A stretch of 64,000 nucleotides of DNA from Sphingomonas sp. (GTDB lineage Bacteria; Pseudomonadota; Alphaproteobacteria; Sphingomonadales; Sphingomonadaceae), in NCBI RefSeq assembly GCF_019635515.1, contig NZ_JAHBZI010000001.1, positions 1,860,001 through 1,924,000 on the forward strand. Direction: 5' to 3'. The position numbers and the translations under genes were made by a program. How positions within the stretch are numbered: the first letter of the stretch is position 1; each line of letters opens with the position of its first letter. Below are positions 49,101 through 56,949 of this stretch, piece after piece. Below the pieces are notes generated by a model that was not told where the DNA came from, did no database searches, and worked only from the letters and a program-made list of their open reading frames with translations.

Positions 49101-49604
49101 TCAGCCCTCATCCGTCACGAACAGCAGCCACGACCAGGTACGGGCCAGCGCCATTGCCGCTCCGGCCCGGGCGGAATCGGCCATGTCGATTCCCTGCGCC
49201 GCCAACGCCGCGCGTATACCCTGCGCGGTCGCCGACTCGGGAGGTTCGAGCGGGGAGCGCTTTGCCGCGGGAAGCGCGCGGATCGCGGCCTCGACCTTGG
49301 CGGGGTCCACGCCGCGCGCGGTGGCGATCTTCGCCAGTTCATCCCGCGCGATGCTGTTCAGCGTAAAGGTGGTGGCCTCCCATCGCTGATCTCTATTCCA
49401 CCCATGCCGAGCCGCGCATATGTCGACCGCGCGCCCGACCTCGGCACGCGCATCCGCCGGAATGGGGGGAGAATCGCCGTCCGCGGCCGGGCGCGACGAT
49501 ATTGCGAGCGCTACACGCGCTGAATCGCTGATCTCGCCCAGCGGACAATCGATCTGGGCTCCGCTTGCCAGCAGCGAAAGAAGAATGAACGGCGTCATGC
49601 TCAT
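49101..49604 (-). CDS. Secreted hypothetical protein coupled to fabG
   Basis: A 167-residue protein: short hydrophobic N-terminus (MSMTPFILLSLLASGA), Cys at DCPLGE and 'DICAARHGWN', then a helical body. It resembles the other small secreted protein at 48464 in having a Cys near the N-terminus and a CAxxxxW-type segment, but the identity is low. ATG 49604 overlaps the fabG stop (ATGA). Function unknown. Confidence 0.65.
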   Translation of the reverse strand: MSMTPFILLSLLASGAQIDCPLGEISDSARVALAISSRPAADGDSPPIPADARAEVGRAVDICAARHGWNRDQRWEATTFTLNSIARDELAKIATARGVDPAKVEAAIRALPAAKRSPLEPPESATAQGIRAALAAQGIDMADSARAGAAMALARTWSWLLFVTDEG

Positions 49605-50341
49605 AGCATCGCCATTCCGCCGTTGACATGCAAGGTCTGTCCGGTGACGTAACCGGCTTCCTTGCTGGCGAGATACACCACCGCCGCGCCGATATCCTCG
49701 CCGCTGCCAAGGTCGCCGGCCGGGATGCGGGTGAGGAGCGCGGCCTTCTGCGCTTCGGGCAGCACGTCGGTCATCGCCGAGCGGATGAAGCCGGGGGCGA
49801 CGCAATTGACGGTGATGTTGCGGCTGGCGAGTTCCTGCGCCAGCGCCTTGGACATGCCGACGAGACCAGCCTTGGACGCGGCATAATTGGCCTGGCCGGG
49901 ATTCCCCGTGGCACCCACGACCGACGTGATCGAGATGATGCGGCCGAAGCGCGCCTTCATCATCGGCTTGGCGGCGGCGCGGATCAGGCGGAACGCCGCC
50001 TCCAGGTTGACGGTGATGACCTGCTGCCATTCCTCGTCCTTCATCCGCATCGCCAGATTGTCGCGGGTGACGCCGGCATTGTTGACGAGGATATCGAGCT
50101 TGCCGCCGAGCGCCTCGACGGCCTGGGGGACGAGCGCATCGACCGAGGCCGCGTCCGAGAGGTTGGCGACGACCGCGACGTGATCTCCGCCCAATTCGGC
50201 GCGGAAGGCTTCGAGCTTCTCGGCATTGCTGCCCGAAACCGCGAGCCGCGCGCCCTGAGCGGCGAGGGCCTTGGCGATCGACGAGCCGATACCACCGGAG
50301 GCGCCGGTGACGAGTGCGGTCATGCCTGTCAGGTCGAACAT
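49601..50341 (-). CDS. fabG: 3-oxoacyl-[acyl-carrier-protein] reductase
   Basis: NADPH-dependent short-chain reductase of fatty-acid synthesis, 246 residues. Cofactor loop 'TGASGGIGSSIAKAL', 'NNAGVTRDNL', catalytic Ser in 'ITSVVGATGNPGQANYAASKAG' with the Tyr-x-x-x-Lys. 'CVAPGFIRSAMT' follows. Confidence 0.97.
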   Translation of the reverse strand: MFDLTGMTALVTGASGGIGSSIAKALAAQGARLAVSGSNAEKLEAFRAELGGDHVAVVANLSDAASVDALVPQAVEALGGKLDILVNNAGVTRDNLAMRMKDEEWQQVITVNLEAAFRLIRAAAKPMMKARFGRIISITSVVGATGNPGQANYAASKAGLVGMSKALAQELASRNITVNCVAPGFIRSAMTDVLPEAQKAALLTRIPAGDLGSGEDIGAAVVYLASKEAGYVTGQTLHVNGGMAML

Positions 50342-50363
50342 TTGCCGTTCCTTCTTCTTGCTC

Positions 50364-50455
50364 CGTCACCCTGAACTTGTCTCAGGGTCCAACCCTCCAC
50401 GGGCGATGGCGCCGCTTGTGGCACCCTGGATGCCGAAACAAGTTCAGCATGACGG
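50364..50455. repeat. Palindromic repeat, family E, between fabD and fabG
   Basis: CGTCACCCTGAACTTGTCTC at one end and AAACAAGTTCAGCATGACGG at the other, an imperfect inverted repeat in the 121-base gap. Confidence 0.75.
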
Positions 50456-50462
50456 TCGGGGG

Positions 50463-51398
50463 TTAGAGAGCCTTCGCCAAAACCTCGATGTCTTCCATCG
50501 TCACGACGCTGGTCGCGGTCGCGTCGGGGGCGATCCGCTTGACCATGCCGCCGAGAACCTTGCCGCCCAGCTCGACGAAATCGGTAACGCCCGCGTCGAA
50601 CATCGCCGAGACCGATTCGCGCCAGCGCACCATGCCCGTCACCTGCTCGATCAGCAGGGTGCGGATCGTCGCGGGATCGCTGACCGGGGCGGCGGTGACG
50701 TTGGCGTAAACGGGGACCAGCGGCGCCTGGATGGCGACATCGGCCAGCGCCTTTTCCATCGCGTCTGCGGCGGGCTGCATCATCGGGCAGTGGAACGGCG
50801 CCGAGACCGGCAGCAGCAGCGCGCGCTTGGCGCCGTGATCTTTGGCGATCCCGACGGCGCGCTCGATCGCGGCGCGGGCGCCGGAGATCACCACCTGGGT
50901 GGGATCATTATCGTTGGCGACGGTGCAGACTTCGCCCTCGGCCGCGGCGTCCGCAATGGCTTGCGCCTTGACCAGATCGGCGCCGAGCAGCGCCGCCATC
51001 GCCCCCTGCCCCACCGGCACGGCGGCCTGCATCGCGTCGCCGCGAATGCGCAGCAGCCGGGCGGTGGTCGAGAGATCGAGCGCACCGGCTGCGCAAAGGG
51101 CGGTATATTCGCCGAGCGAATGGCCGGCGACGAAATCGGCCTTGTCGGCAAGGCGGATGCCGCCTTCCTTCTCCAGCACGCGCAGCACCGCGATGGCGTT
51201 GGCCATGATCGCAGGCTGGGCGTTGGCGGTGAGGACCAGCTGATCCTCCGGCCCCTCGCGCATCAGCTTGAACAGCGACTGGCCGAGCGCTTCATCGACT
51301 TCCTGGAAAACCTCGCGCGCGGCGGCGCTGGCATCGGCAAGCGCCTTGCCCATGCCGACGGCCTGGCTGCCCTGCCCCGGGAAAATGAATGCGCGCAT
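50463..51398 (-). CDS. fabD: Malonyl-CoA:ACP transacylase
   Basis: Loads malonyl groups onto ACP, 311 residues. MRAFIFPGQGSQAVGMGK, the Ser nucleophile in 'VAGHSLGEYTALCAAG', and catalytic His in 'PVSAPFHCPMM' are present. Confidence 0.97.
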   Translation of the reverse strand: MRAFIFPGQGSQAVGMGKALADASAAAREVFQEVDEALGQSLFKLMREGPEDQLVLTANAQPAIMANAIAVLRVLEKEGGIRLADKADFVAGHSLGEYTALCAAGALDLSTTARLLRIRGDAMQAAVPVGQGAMAALLGADLVKAQAIADAAAEGEVCTVANDNDPTQVVISGARAAIERAVGIAKDHGAKRALLLPVSAPFHCPMMQPAADAMEKALADVAIQAPLVPVYANVTAAPVSDPATIRTLLIEQVTGMVRWRESVSAMFDAGVTDFVELGGKVLGGMVKRIAPDATATSVVTMEDIEVLAKAL

Positions 51399-51611
51399 CG
51401 GCCTCTCCTTCTGAGCGCCGCGCGTTAGAACCGTTACGGCTGCTCACGCAACCCCAAGACTCCGGCCCAACCCGCGAGCCAAGATGAACGATGCTTTCAT
51501 AAGCGCGACAAATGGCGACCATTTTGCGGGGTTCGCGGCACGGGCCTGCGACAACCGCCTCCTAGATATGGATCAACGCCAACGACGGCGTCGAAAGAGG
51601 AGTAAGCAGTC

Positions 51612-51944
51612 ATGAAGAAGTTTCTGATGGCGGCGGTTGCCGCTTCGCTCGTCGCCACCCCGGCCCTCGCCGCCCCCCAGAATTGGGGCCAGCGTCACCA
51701 GCCGGTGAAGGTGGTCAAGAAGACCGTCTACAAGCCCGCCCCGGTCCAGTATCGCAGCTGGCAGCGCGGCCAGCGGTTCGACAGCCGCTATGCCCGCAAC
51801 TATCGCCAGATCGACTACCGCCAGTATCGCGGCCTGAAGGCGCCGCCGCGTGGCTACCGCTATGTCCAGTCGGGCAACGACGCGGTTCTGGTCGGCGTGA
51901 CCAGCGGGATCATCGCGGCGATCTTCGCCAACATCCTGCGCTAA
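51612..51944 (+). CDS. RcnB-type small periplasmic protein
   Basis: A 110-residue protein with a signal peptide (MKKFLMAAVAASLVATPALA) and a Tyr/Arg/Gln-rich body ending 'YRGLKAPPRGYRYVQSGNDAVLVGVTSGIIAAI', the RcnB/DUF pattern 'GLPAPPxGxxWVRxGxDxLLV'. RcnB in E. coli affects nickel and cobalt efflux; the role here is inferred only from the family. Confidence 0.8.
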   Translation: MKKFLMAAVAASLVATPALAAPQNWGQRHQPVKVVKKTVYKPAPVQYRSWQRGQRFDSRYARNYRQIDYRQYRGLKAPPRGYRYVQSGNDAVLVGVTSGIIAAIFANILR

Positions 51945-52066
51945 TCGCGGGGAAAGCGGGAAACGGCGGGGCTTGCGTCCCGTCGTTTTCTCGTCGCGCA
52001 AGAATCGCTCTTCGTTTCGGCCGCGTTAGTGATATGGTTAACGCGACCGACGAAGGATGCCCCCCG

Positions 52067-53005
52067 ATGATCCGCGCGACGATCACTGCCCTGCTCACGA
52101 TTCTCCTAGCGCCGACGCTGGCGCTTGCCGCGCCCGATGGCCGCGACGGCCTGCTCGACGCGGATTTCGAGGGCAAGGTCGCCTATTTCGGCAATTATAC
52201 CGGCACGTCCTCCGTCATGGCCGAGCAGCCGCGCGGCGCGCGCGACGTGCCCTGCCCGTACCGCGACCAGCGCTGCCGCAAGGCGACGGTGGGCGGCGGC
52301 GTCAAGGTCGTGCTCGAATTCCAGGGCCCGCGCGTGATCGGCTTCTTCTACGCGGTCGACGGCTTTCGCGGGCCCGAAGGTCTCAAGATCGGCTCGCTGA
52401 CCGGCCGCCGGGTGAGCGACGGCAGCTGCGAGCTGTTCCAGGCCGACGGCAGCCGCTGGACCGGCATCTGCGGCGCCAACGAGTTCACCGGCGACATCAC
52501 CACCGCCGACGGCATCCCCAACGCCTTCAACATCCGCTTCAACACCGTCGCCATGCACATGCGCGACGTGCGCGAGATCAATCGCAACAAATGGGAAGCG
52601 CGCCGCCGCGAAGGCCGGATCGAGGCGCTGCGCGCGCGTCTCTATGGCGATCCGCGCGACACTTTCTTCGCCGCCGCGGAGCTCGAATCGTATAGCTGGT
52701 TCCCGAGCGGCGTTGCCGGCGAACGCTTCCCGGCGCCGGACTTTCCCAAGAAGTTCAAGCGCGGCAAGGTCTACGACCTGCGCTCGGACTATCCGCTGCC
52801 CAATGGCGGCAAGGGATGGGTGATGGTTCGCTTCGAAGGCGAGAAGTTCGTCTGCATCGCCTCCTCGCGCCGCCCGAATTGCGGCCAGATCGGCGAACCG
52901 ATCCCGTTCGTGATCGAGGATGAGGATGATCCCGAAGGCTGGTTCACCGCTGACGGGCGCGTCATCACCGATCTGCGCGCGGCCGAGCCGGGAAAGAATC
53001 AGTAG
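52067..53005 (+). CDS. Secreted hypothetical protein
   Basis: A 312-residue exported protein (signal MIRATITALLTILLAPTLALA). The body has paired cysteines (VPCPYRDQRCRKA, GSCELF, GICGANEF, VCIASSRRPNCGQ), a likely disulfide set, and no domain I recognise. GAAGGA precedes ATG 52067, and the upstream frame extension from 51683 is spurious. It is followed by a family C repeat. Confidence 0.7.
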   Translation: MIRATITALLTILLAPTLALAAPDGRDGLLDADFEGKVAYFGNYTGTSSVMAEQPRGARDVPCPYRDQRCRKATVGGGVKVVLEFQGPRVIGFFYAVDGFRGPEGLKIGSLTGRRVSDGSCELFQADGSRWTGICGANEFTGDITTADGIPNAFNIRFNTVAMHMRDVREINRNKWEARRREGRIEALRARLYGDPRDTFFAAAELESYSWFPSGVAGERFPAPDFPKKFKRGKVYDLRSDYPLPNGGKGWVMVRFEGEKFVCIASSRRPNCGQIGEPIPFVIEDEDDPEGWFTADGRVITDLRAAEPGKNQ

Positions 53006-53009
53006 CGAT

Positions 53010-53136
53010 CCTCCCCGGCACGGGGAGGTGGCAGCCGAAGGCTGACGGAGGGGGCGTGCCGCAAGCGATGCGCTCGCGGAGAGCCCCCTCCACCACCAGC
53101 TTCGCTGGCGGTCCCCCTCCCCGTGCCGGGGAGGAT
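53010..53136. repeat. Palindromic repeat, family C, copy 2
   Basis: Begins CCTCCCCGGCACGGGGAGG and ends CCCTCCCCGTGCCGGGGAGG with GACGGAGGGGGCGTGCCGCA in the middle. Same family and layout as 31121-31230. Confidence 0.85.
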
Positions 53137-53224
53137 CAGGGTTGCCATTCCCCACCCGACCCGTTAAAGGCGCCACCTTCGCGAGCGGAAAGCCCTGCGC
53201 TTCCCGCTCGTATGCATTTTGAAC

Positions 53225-53262
53225 GACAGCCGGAGGGGCGTCCGCATGGTGCGGCGTCAGCG
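53225..53262 (+). promoter_or_regulatory. Structured rpsF leader, possible S6:S18 binding element
   Basis: A CCGCA-TGG-TGCGG hairpin at 53242-53254 with a flanking CCG at 53230-53232 and GAC/GTC ends. Many bacterial rpsF leaders bind the S6-S18 complex through a hairpin with a CCG bulge; the match here is only suggestive. Confidence 0.35.
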
Positions 53263-53286
53263 ATCGGCCAACAGTGAGAAGAAAGC

Positions 53287-53661
53287 ATGGCTCTTTACGA
53301 GCATGTGTTCCTTGCGCGCCAGGATCTGGCACAGGCGCAGGTGGACGCACTGGCGGAAGCCGCCACCAAGATCGTCACCGACAACAAGGGCAAGGTCGTC
53401 AAGACCGAGACCTGGGGTCTGCGCAGCCTCGCCTATCGCATCGCGAAGAACCGCAAGGCGCATTACGTGATGCTCGAGATCGACGCGCCGGCCGGCGTAG
53501 TCGCCGAGCTGGAGCGCCAGACGCAGATCAACGAAGACGTCATCCGCTACATGACCGTCAAGGTCGATGCGCTGGAAGAAGGTCCGACCGTGATGATGCG
53601 CAAGGGCGACCGTGAGCGCCGTGGCCGTCGCGACCGCGACGATGCCGGTTACGAAGGCTAA
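53287..53661 (+). CDS. rpsF: 30S ribosomal protein S6
   Basis: A 124-residue S6: [16 protein letters not shown], '[23 protein letters not shown]' and '[16 protein letters not shown]', followed by the basic/acidic alphaproteobacterial tail. First gene of rpsF-rpsR-rplI. Confidence 0.97.
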   Translation: MALYEHVFLARQDLAQAQVDALAEAATKIVTDNKGKVVKTETWGLRSLAYRIAKNRKAHYVMLEIDAPAGVVAELERQTQINEDVIRYMTVKVDALEEGPTVMMRKGDRERRGRRDRDDAGYEG

Positions 53662-53673
53662 GGAGAAACCATC

Positions 53674-53898
53674 ATGGCACGCCCGTTTTTCCGCCGCCGC
53701 AAGAGCTGCCCCTTCTCGGCGAAGGACGCTCCCCGGATCGATTACAAGGACGTCCGTCTGCTCCAGGGCTTCGTGTCCGAGCGCGGCAAGATCGTCCCGT
53801 CGCGCATCACCTCGGTGAGCGCCAAGAAGCAGCGCGAGCTGGCCCAGGCCATCAAGCGCGCCCGTCACCTGGGCCTGCTGCCCTACATCGTCAAGTAA
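53674..53898 (+). CDS. rpsR: 30S ribosomal protein S18
   Basis: A 74-residue S18 with '[19 protein letters not shown]' and '[32 protein letters not shown]', the full family core. The single cysteine is the usual one. Confidence 0.98.
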   Translation: MARPFFRRRKSCPFSAKDAPRIDYKDVRLLQGFVSERGKIVPSRITSVSAKKQRELAQAIKRARHLGLLPYIVK

Positions 53899-53909
53899 GG
53901 AGCGGATCC

Positions 53910-54527
53910 ATGGATGTCATTCTGCTGGAACGCGTCGAGAAGCTCGGCCACATCGGCGATGTGGTGAAGGTCAAGGACGGCTTCGCCCGTAACTACCTGC
54001 TTCCGAACAAGAAGGCGCTGCGCGCCAACGAAGCCAACCGCAAGGTCTTCGAGGCCAACCGCGCGCGCATCGAAGCCGACAACGCTTCGCGCCGTTCGGA
54101 CGCCGAGAAGGAAGCCGGCAATTTCAACGACGTGTCGGTCACGCTGATCCGTCAGGCTTCGAACACCGGCCAGCTCTACGGTTCGGTCGCGGTTCGCGAT
54201 CTGGTCGAAGCGCTCGTCGCCGACGGCCACAAGGTCGCCAAGTCGCAGGTCGTTCTCGACAAGCCGATCAAGGCGATCGGCGTGTACGACGTCCGCGTGC
54301 AGCTGCACCCGGAAGTGTCGGTCACCGTCAAGGTCAATGTCGCCCGCTCGCCGGAAGAGGCCGAGATGCAGGCTTCGGGCGTCGACGTGATGGCGGCGAT
54401 GTTCGAGAAGGAAGAGACCGGCTTCGTCGAGGATTACGATCCCAACGCCGAGCCGGGCGCGACCGCCGAAGCGCGTGAGGAGGCTCCGGCCGCCGACGAC
54501 GCCAGCGAAGAGACCGCGGAGGGCTGA
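53910..54527 (+). CDS. rplI: 50S ribosomal protein L9
   Basis: MDVILLERVEKLGHIGDVVKVKDGFARNYLLP is the N-terminal rRNA-binding domain. At 205 residues it exceeds the E. coli 149 because of an acidic C-terminal extension after about residue 150, common in alphaproteobacteria. Confidence 0.97.
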   Translation: MDVILLERVEKLGHIGDVVKVKDGFARNYLLPNKKALRANEANRKVFEANRARIEADNASRRSDAEKEAGNFNDVSVTLIRQASNTGQLYGSVAVRDLVEALVADGHKVAKSQVVLDKPIKAIGVYDVRVQLHPEVSVTVKVNVARSPEEAEMQASGVDVMAAMFEKEETGFVEDYDPNAEPGATAEAREEAPAADDASEETAEG

Positions 54528-54553
54528 GCCCGACGCGTTCTGCGCCAATAGAC

Positions 54554-54593
54554 AAAGGGCCGTTCCGGAATGCCGGAGCGGCCCTTTTCTTTT
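54554..54593 (+). terminator. Strong intrinsic terminator of rpsF-rpsR-rplI
   Basis: A 15-bp stem, AAAGGGCCGTTCCGG with CCGGAGCGGCCCTTT (one G-U pair), four-base loop, then TTTTCTTTT. Confidence 0.92.
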
Positions 54594-54640
54594 GCGCAAA
54601 CTTGCAGCTAGGATGCGGAAAAGCCGTGGAGATTGCGGGC

Positions 54641-55105
54641 ATGTCTTTGTTGATGATGGCATTGGCGCTGGCCGGAACCGCGCCCGCGGAGGACCGGCAT
54701 GTCGGCGCGTGGACGATCGGCCCCGCCACCAGCGATTCCTGTCAGGCCACCGCGCAGTTCGGCGACGATATCGCGGTCAGCATCGAGGAGGACAGCGGCG
54801 GCACCGGCCATTTCGTCATCGCCGATCATCGCTGGCTGCTCAGCGAAGGCGATGTGAAGCCGGGCATTTTCTCATGGCAGGACGAAACCTGGCGCCCGTC
54901 TGTCAACGCCGACTTCACCGTCCACAAGACTCCGAGCGGCGCGTATCTGCTGGTCGCCGAGACGGGATCTTGGATGACCGAGAACATGGTCGGCAAGAAG
55001 GGTTTCTGGCTGAAGATCCCCGGCGTCGATTTCGACGATAGTTTCGAGATCCCCGAGGCGAGCGATATCACCTCGGCGCTGGCGGCTTGCAATTCGGAGC
55101 TTTGA
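54641..55105 (+). CDS. Secreted hypothetical protein, first of a tandem pair
   Basis: A 154-residue protein with a signal peptide (MSLLMMALALAGTAPA) and Cys at DSCQAT and 'ALAACNSEL'. Beta-rich body with 'WLLSEGDVKPGIFSW' and 'FEIPEASDITSALAAC'. The next gene has the same plan, so the pair likely arose by duplication. Function unknown. Confidence 0.68.
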   Translation: MSLLMMALALAGTAPAEDRHVGAWTIGPATSDSCQATAQFGDDIAVSIEEDSGGTGHFVIADHRWLLSEGDVKPGIFSWQDETWRPSVNADFTVHKTPSGAYLLVAETGSWMTENMVGKKGFWLKIPGVDFDDSFEIPEASDITSALAACNSEL

Positions 55106-55106
55106 G

Positions 55107-55577
55107 ATGCGCGCGATCCTGAGCCTTGCGGCGCTGTTCGCCGCCACATCCGCGCAGGCGCAGGATGTGCAGGAGCTGGGCGAGTGGATGCTCCAGGCCA
55201 AGCCGACGAGCTGCTCGCTGGGCACCAATTCGGGCGACACGGTGCTGGCCTTCGTCGTCAACAAGGCGGGTACCCCCGGCACCTTGCGGCTGACCAACGC
55301 GGCATGGACGCTGGAAGGTGGCAAGGAGTATCCGGCGCAGCTCTCCTTCTCATCCACCGCCGGGCAGGACAAGGTGACGCTGCGCGCCGCGCAATCGGCG
55401 AGCGGTCAGCGGGCGCTGATGGGATCGCTGACGGCAAGCGTCGCCGAACGCTTCAAGGCTTCCGACATGCTGAGCATGGAAATCGAGGGGATCGATGAAT
55501 TCATCTCGGTCAACATCACCGATGGGCCGAGAATCTGGGCGGCGATGGAAGCGTGCATGGCGGAGCTGCCACGCTGA
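55107..55577 (+). CDS. Secreted hypothetical protein, second of a tandem pair
   Basis: A 156-residue exported protein (signal MRAILSLAALFAATSAQA) with Cys in 'PTSCSLG' and a C-terminal 'IWAAMEACMAEL' that mirrors the 'SALAACNSEL' end of its neighbour. One base separates the two genes. Function unknown. Confidence 0.68.
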   Translation: MRAILSLAALFAATSAQAQDVQELGEWMLQAKPTSCSLGTNSGDTVLAFVVNKAGTPGTLRLTNAAWTLEGGKEYPAQLSFSSTAGQDKVTLRAAQSASGQRALMGSLTASVAERFKASDMLSMEIEGIDEFISVNITDGPRIWAAMEACMAELPR

Positions 55578-55589
55578 GCCCCCAGAAAC

Positions 55590-55667
55590 TCAGGGGCAGG
55601 ACACGCAGGCGCCGATGACGGCGGCGAGCGGGATCAGCGCGAAAATCACGGGAAGCATCTTCGACAT
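55590..55667 (-). CDS. Candidate 25-residue hydrophobic peptide
   Basis: ATG 55667 encodes MSKMLPVIFALIPLAAVIGA then CVSCP. It is preceded by AAGG nine bases upstream. The hydrophobic run followed by IGAC resembles a lipobox, so it could be a tiny lipoprotein or membrane peptide. Very short; evidence is weak. Confidence 0.4.
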   Translation of the reverse strand: MSKMLPVIFALIPLAAVIGACVSCP

Positions 55668-55784
55668 CGTACCGAACCTTGTTTGTGCAGTTGCGGATAA
55701 AACGTGCGCCATGCGCCTCGGTTGCATGGATATTAATCTTTTGTTCGGGCTGTGTTCACGCGGCCGCGGTTCTAGGCTGATGCG

Positions 55785-56375
55785 ATGCCGCTGATTCCCT
55801 TGCTGCTTGCAACCGCCCAGCCGGCGCTGGCGCATGATGTGCTCGCCGAGATCAACTTCGCGCGCGCCCAACCCCGCGCCTATGCCGATCGCCTGCGCGC
55901 CTATCGCAAGCTGTTCCGCGGCAGGATCGTCTATTATCCCGGCAACCCGACCGGCCTGCGCACCAGCGAGGGCGTCACGGCGGTCGATGAGGCGATCCGC
56001 TTTCTGGAAAGGCAGGCACCGCTCGCGCCGATCGAAGCCTCGCGGCTGCTCGCCCGCGCCGCCGGTGATCATGTCGACGAGCAGGGCCCGCGCGGCGGCA
56101 CCGGGCATTTCTCGCAAGACGGCGCCAACCCGCGCGACCGGGTGATGCGGCGTGGCGGCGGCAATTATGTCGCCGAGGTCATCACCTATGGCCCGCCGAG
56201 CGCCGTGGAAGTGGTGCGTCAGCTGATCGTCGACGATGCCGTGCCGGGGCGCGGCCACCGCAAGACGCTGTTCGCCGCCGAGATGCGCTATGCCGGGATC
56301 GCCTGCGGACCGCACAAGGAATATCGGGTGATGTGCGTCGCCGATCTCGGGCGCACGCCGGACGGTAAACCCTGA
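55785..56375 (+). CDS. CAP-domain (SCP/PR1-like) secreted protein
   Basis: A 196-residue protein with a short signal (MPLIPLLLATAQPALA) and a CAP fold: 'LAEINFARAQPRAYADRL', 'ARAAGDHVDEQG...GTGHFSQDGANPRDRV' with the conserved His and Glu positions, and 'VPGRGHRKTLF'. Bacterial CAP proteins are extracellular and of mostly unknown role. Confidence 0.85.
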   Translation: MPLIPLLLATAQPALAHDVLAEINFARAQPRAYADRLRAYRKLFRGRIVYYPGNPTGLRTSEGVTAVDEAIRFLERQAPLAPIEASRLLARAAGDHVDEQGPRGGTGHFSQDGANPRDRVMRRGGGNYVAEVITYGPPSAVEVVRQLIVDDAVPGRGHRKTLFAAEMRYAGIACGPHKEYRVMCVADLGRTPDGKP

Positions 56376-56544
56376 GCGCGCCAAGGCTGATTCCCGGATA
56401 TCCCCTTCCCTTTTCAAAAGGTTAAGCGAGGACCCGCATAACGCGATACCGGCGGCGCATCGCGCGCGGCGACGCCCGCAATCGGCTATTGATCGCCGGC
56501 ATTGCGATGATATGTTGCATCATTACAATGTTAGGAGAGATGTC

Positions 56545-56949
56545 ATGGCCAATGCCCGCGCTTCCGAACCCTCCTATTTCAACGCGATCAACGTGACGCC
56601 GTTCATCGATGTGATGCTGGTGCTGATCATCGTCATGATCATGAGCCTGCCGCTGGCGACGCATAAGGTGCCTGTCGATCTGCCGAGCGGGCCGTCGATG
56701 CCGGCGCCCGAGGAGCCGCATATGCTGGCGATCGACCGGGCCGGCGCGGTCACCATCGACGGCAGGGCGATCGACGATGCCGCGCTCCCCGCCACCCTCG
56801 CCGCGATCCGCGATCGGCCGGGCGCGGTGCTGCAGATGAACACCGATCCCGAGGCGAATTATGCCCGCTTCGATGCGGTGCTGGCGGTGATCAAGCGCGC
56901 CGGGATCACCCGGCTGGGGTTCGTCGGGCACAAGGCGATGATGGACTGA
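56545..56949 (+). CDS. ExbD/TolR-family proton-channel protein, orphan
   Basis: A 134-residue protein: one membrane helix 'AINVTPFIDVMLVLIIVMIMSL' with the key Asp, then a periplasmic domain ('AIDRAGAVTIDGRAI', 'LQMNTDPEANYARFDAVLAVIKRAGI'). No ExbB/TolQ or TonB gene is adjacent, so it must pair with a motor protein encoded elsewhere. Confidence 0.87.
   Translation: MANARASEPSYFNAINVTPFIDVMLVLIIVMIMSLPLATHKVPVDLPSGPSMPAPEEPHMLAIDRAGAVTIDGRAIDDAALPATLAAIRDRPGAVLQMNTDPEANYARFDAVLAVIKRAGITRLGFVGHKAMMD

Noticed and set aside
52106..53350. Large minus-strand frame opposite the secreted protein and rpsF
   Set aside because: Shadow of the plus-strand genes; it runs through a palindromic repeat and has no family features.
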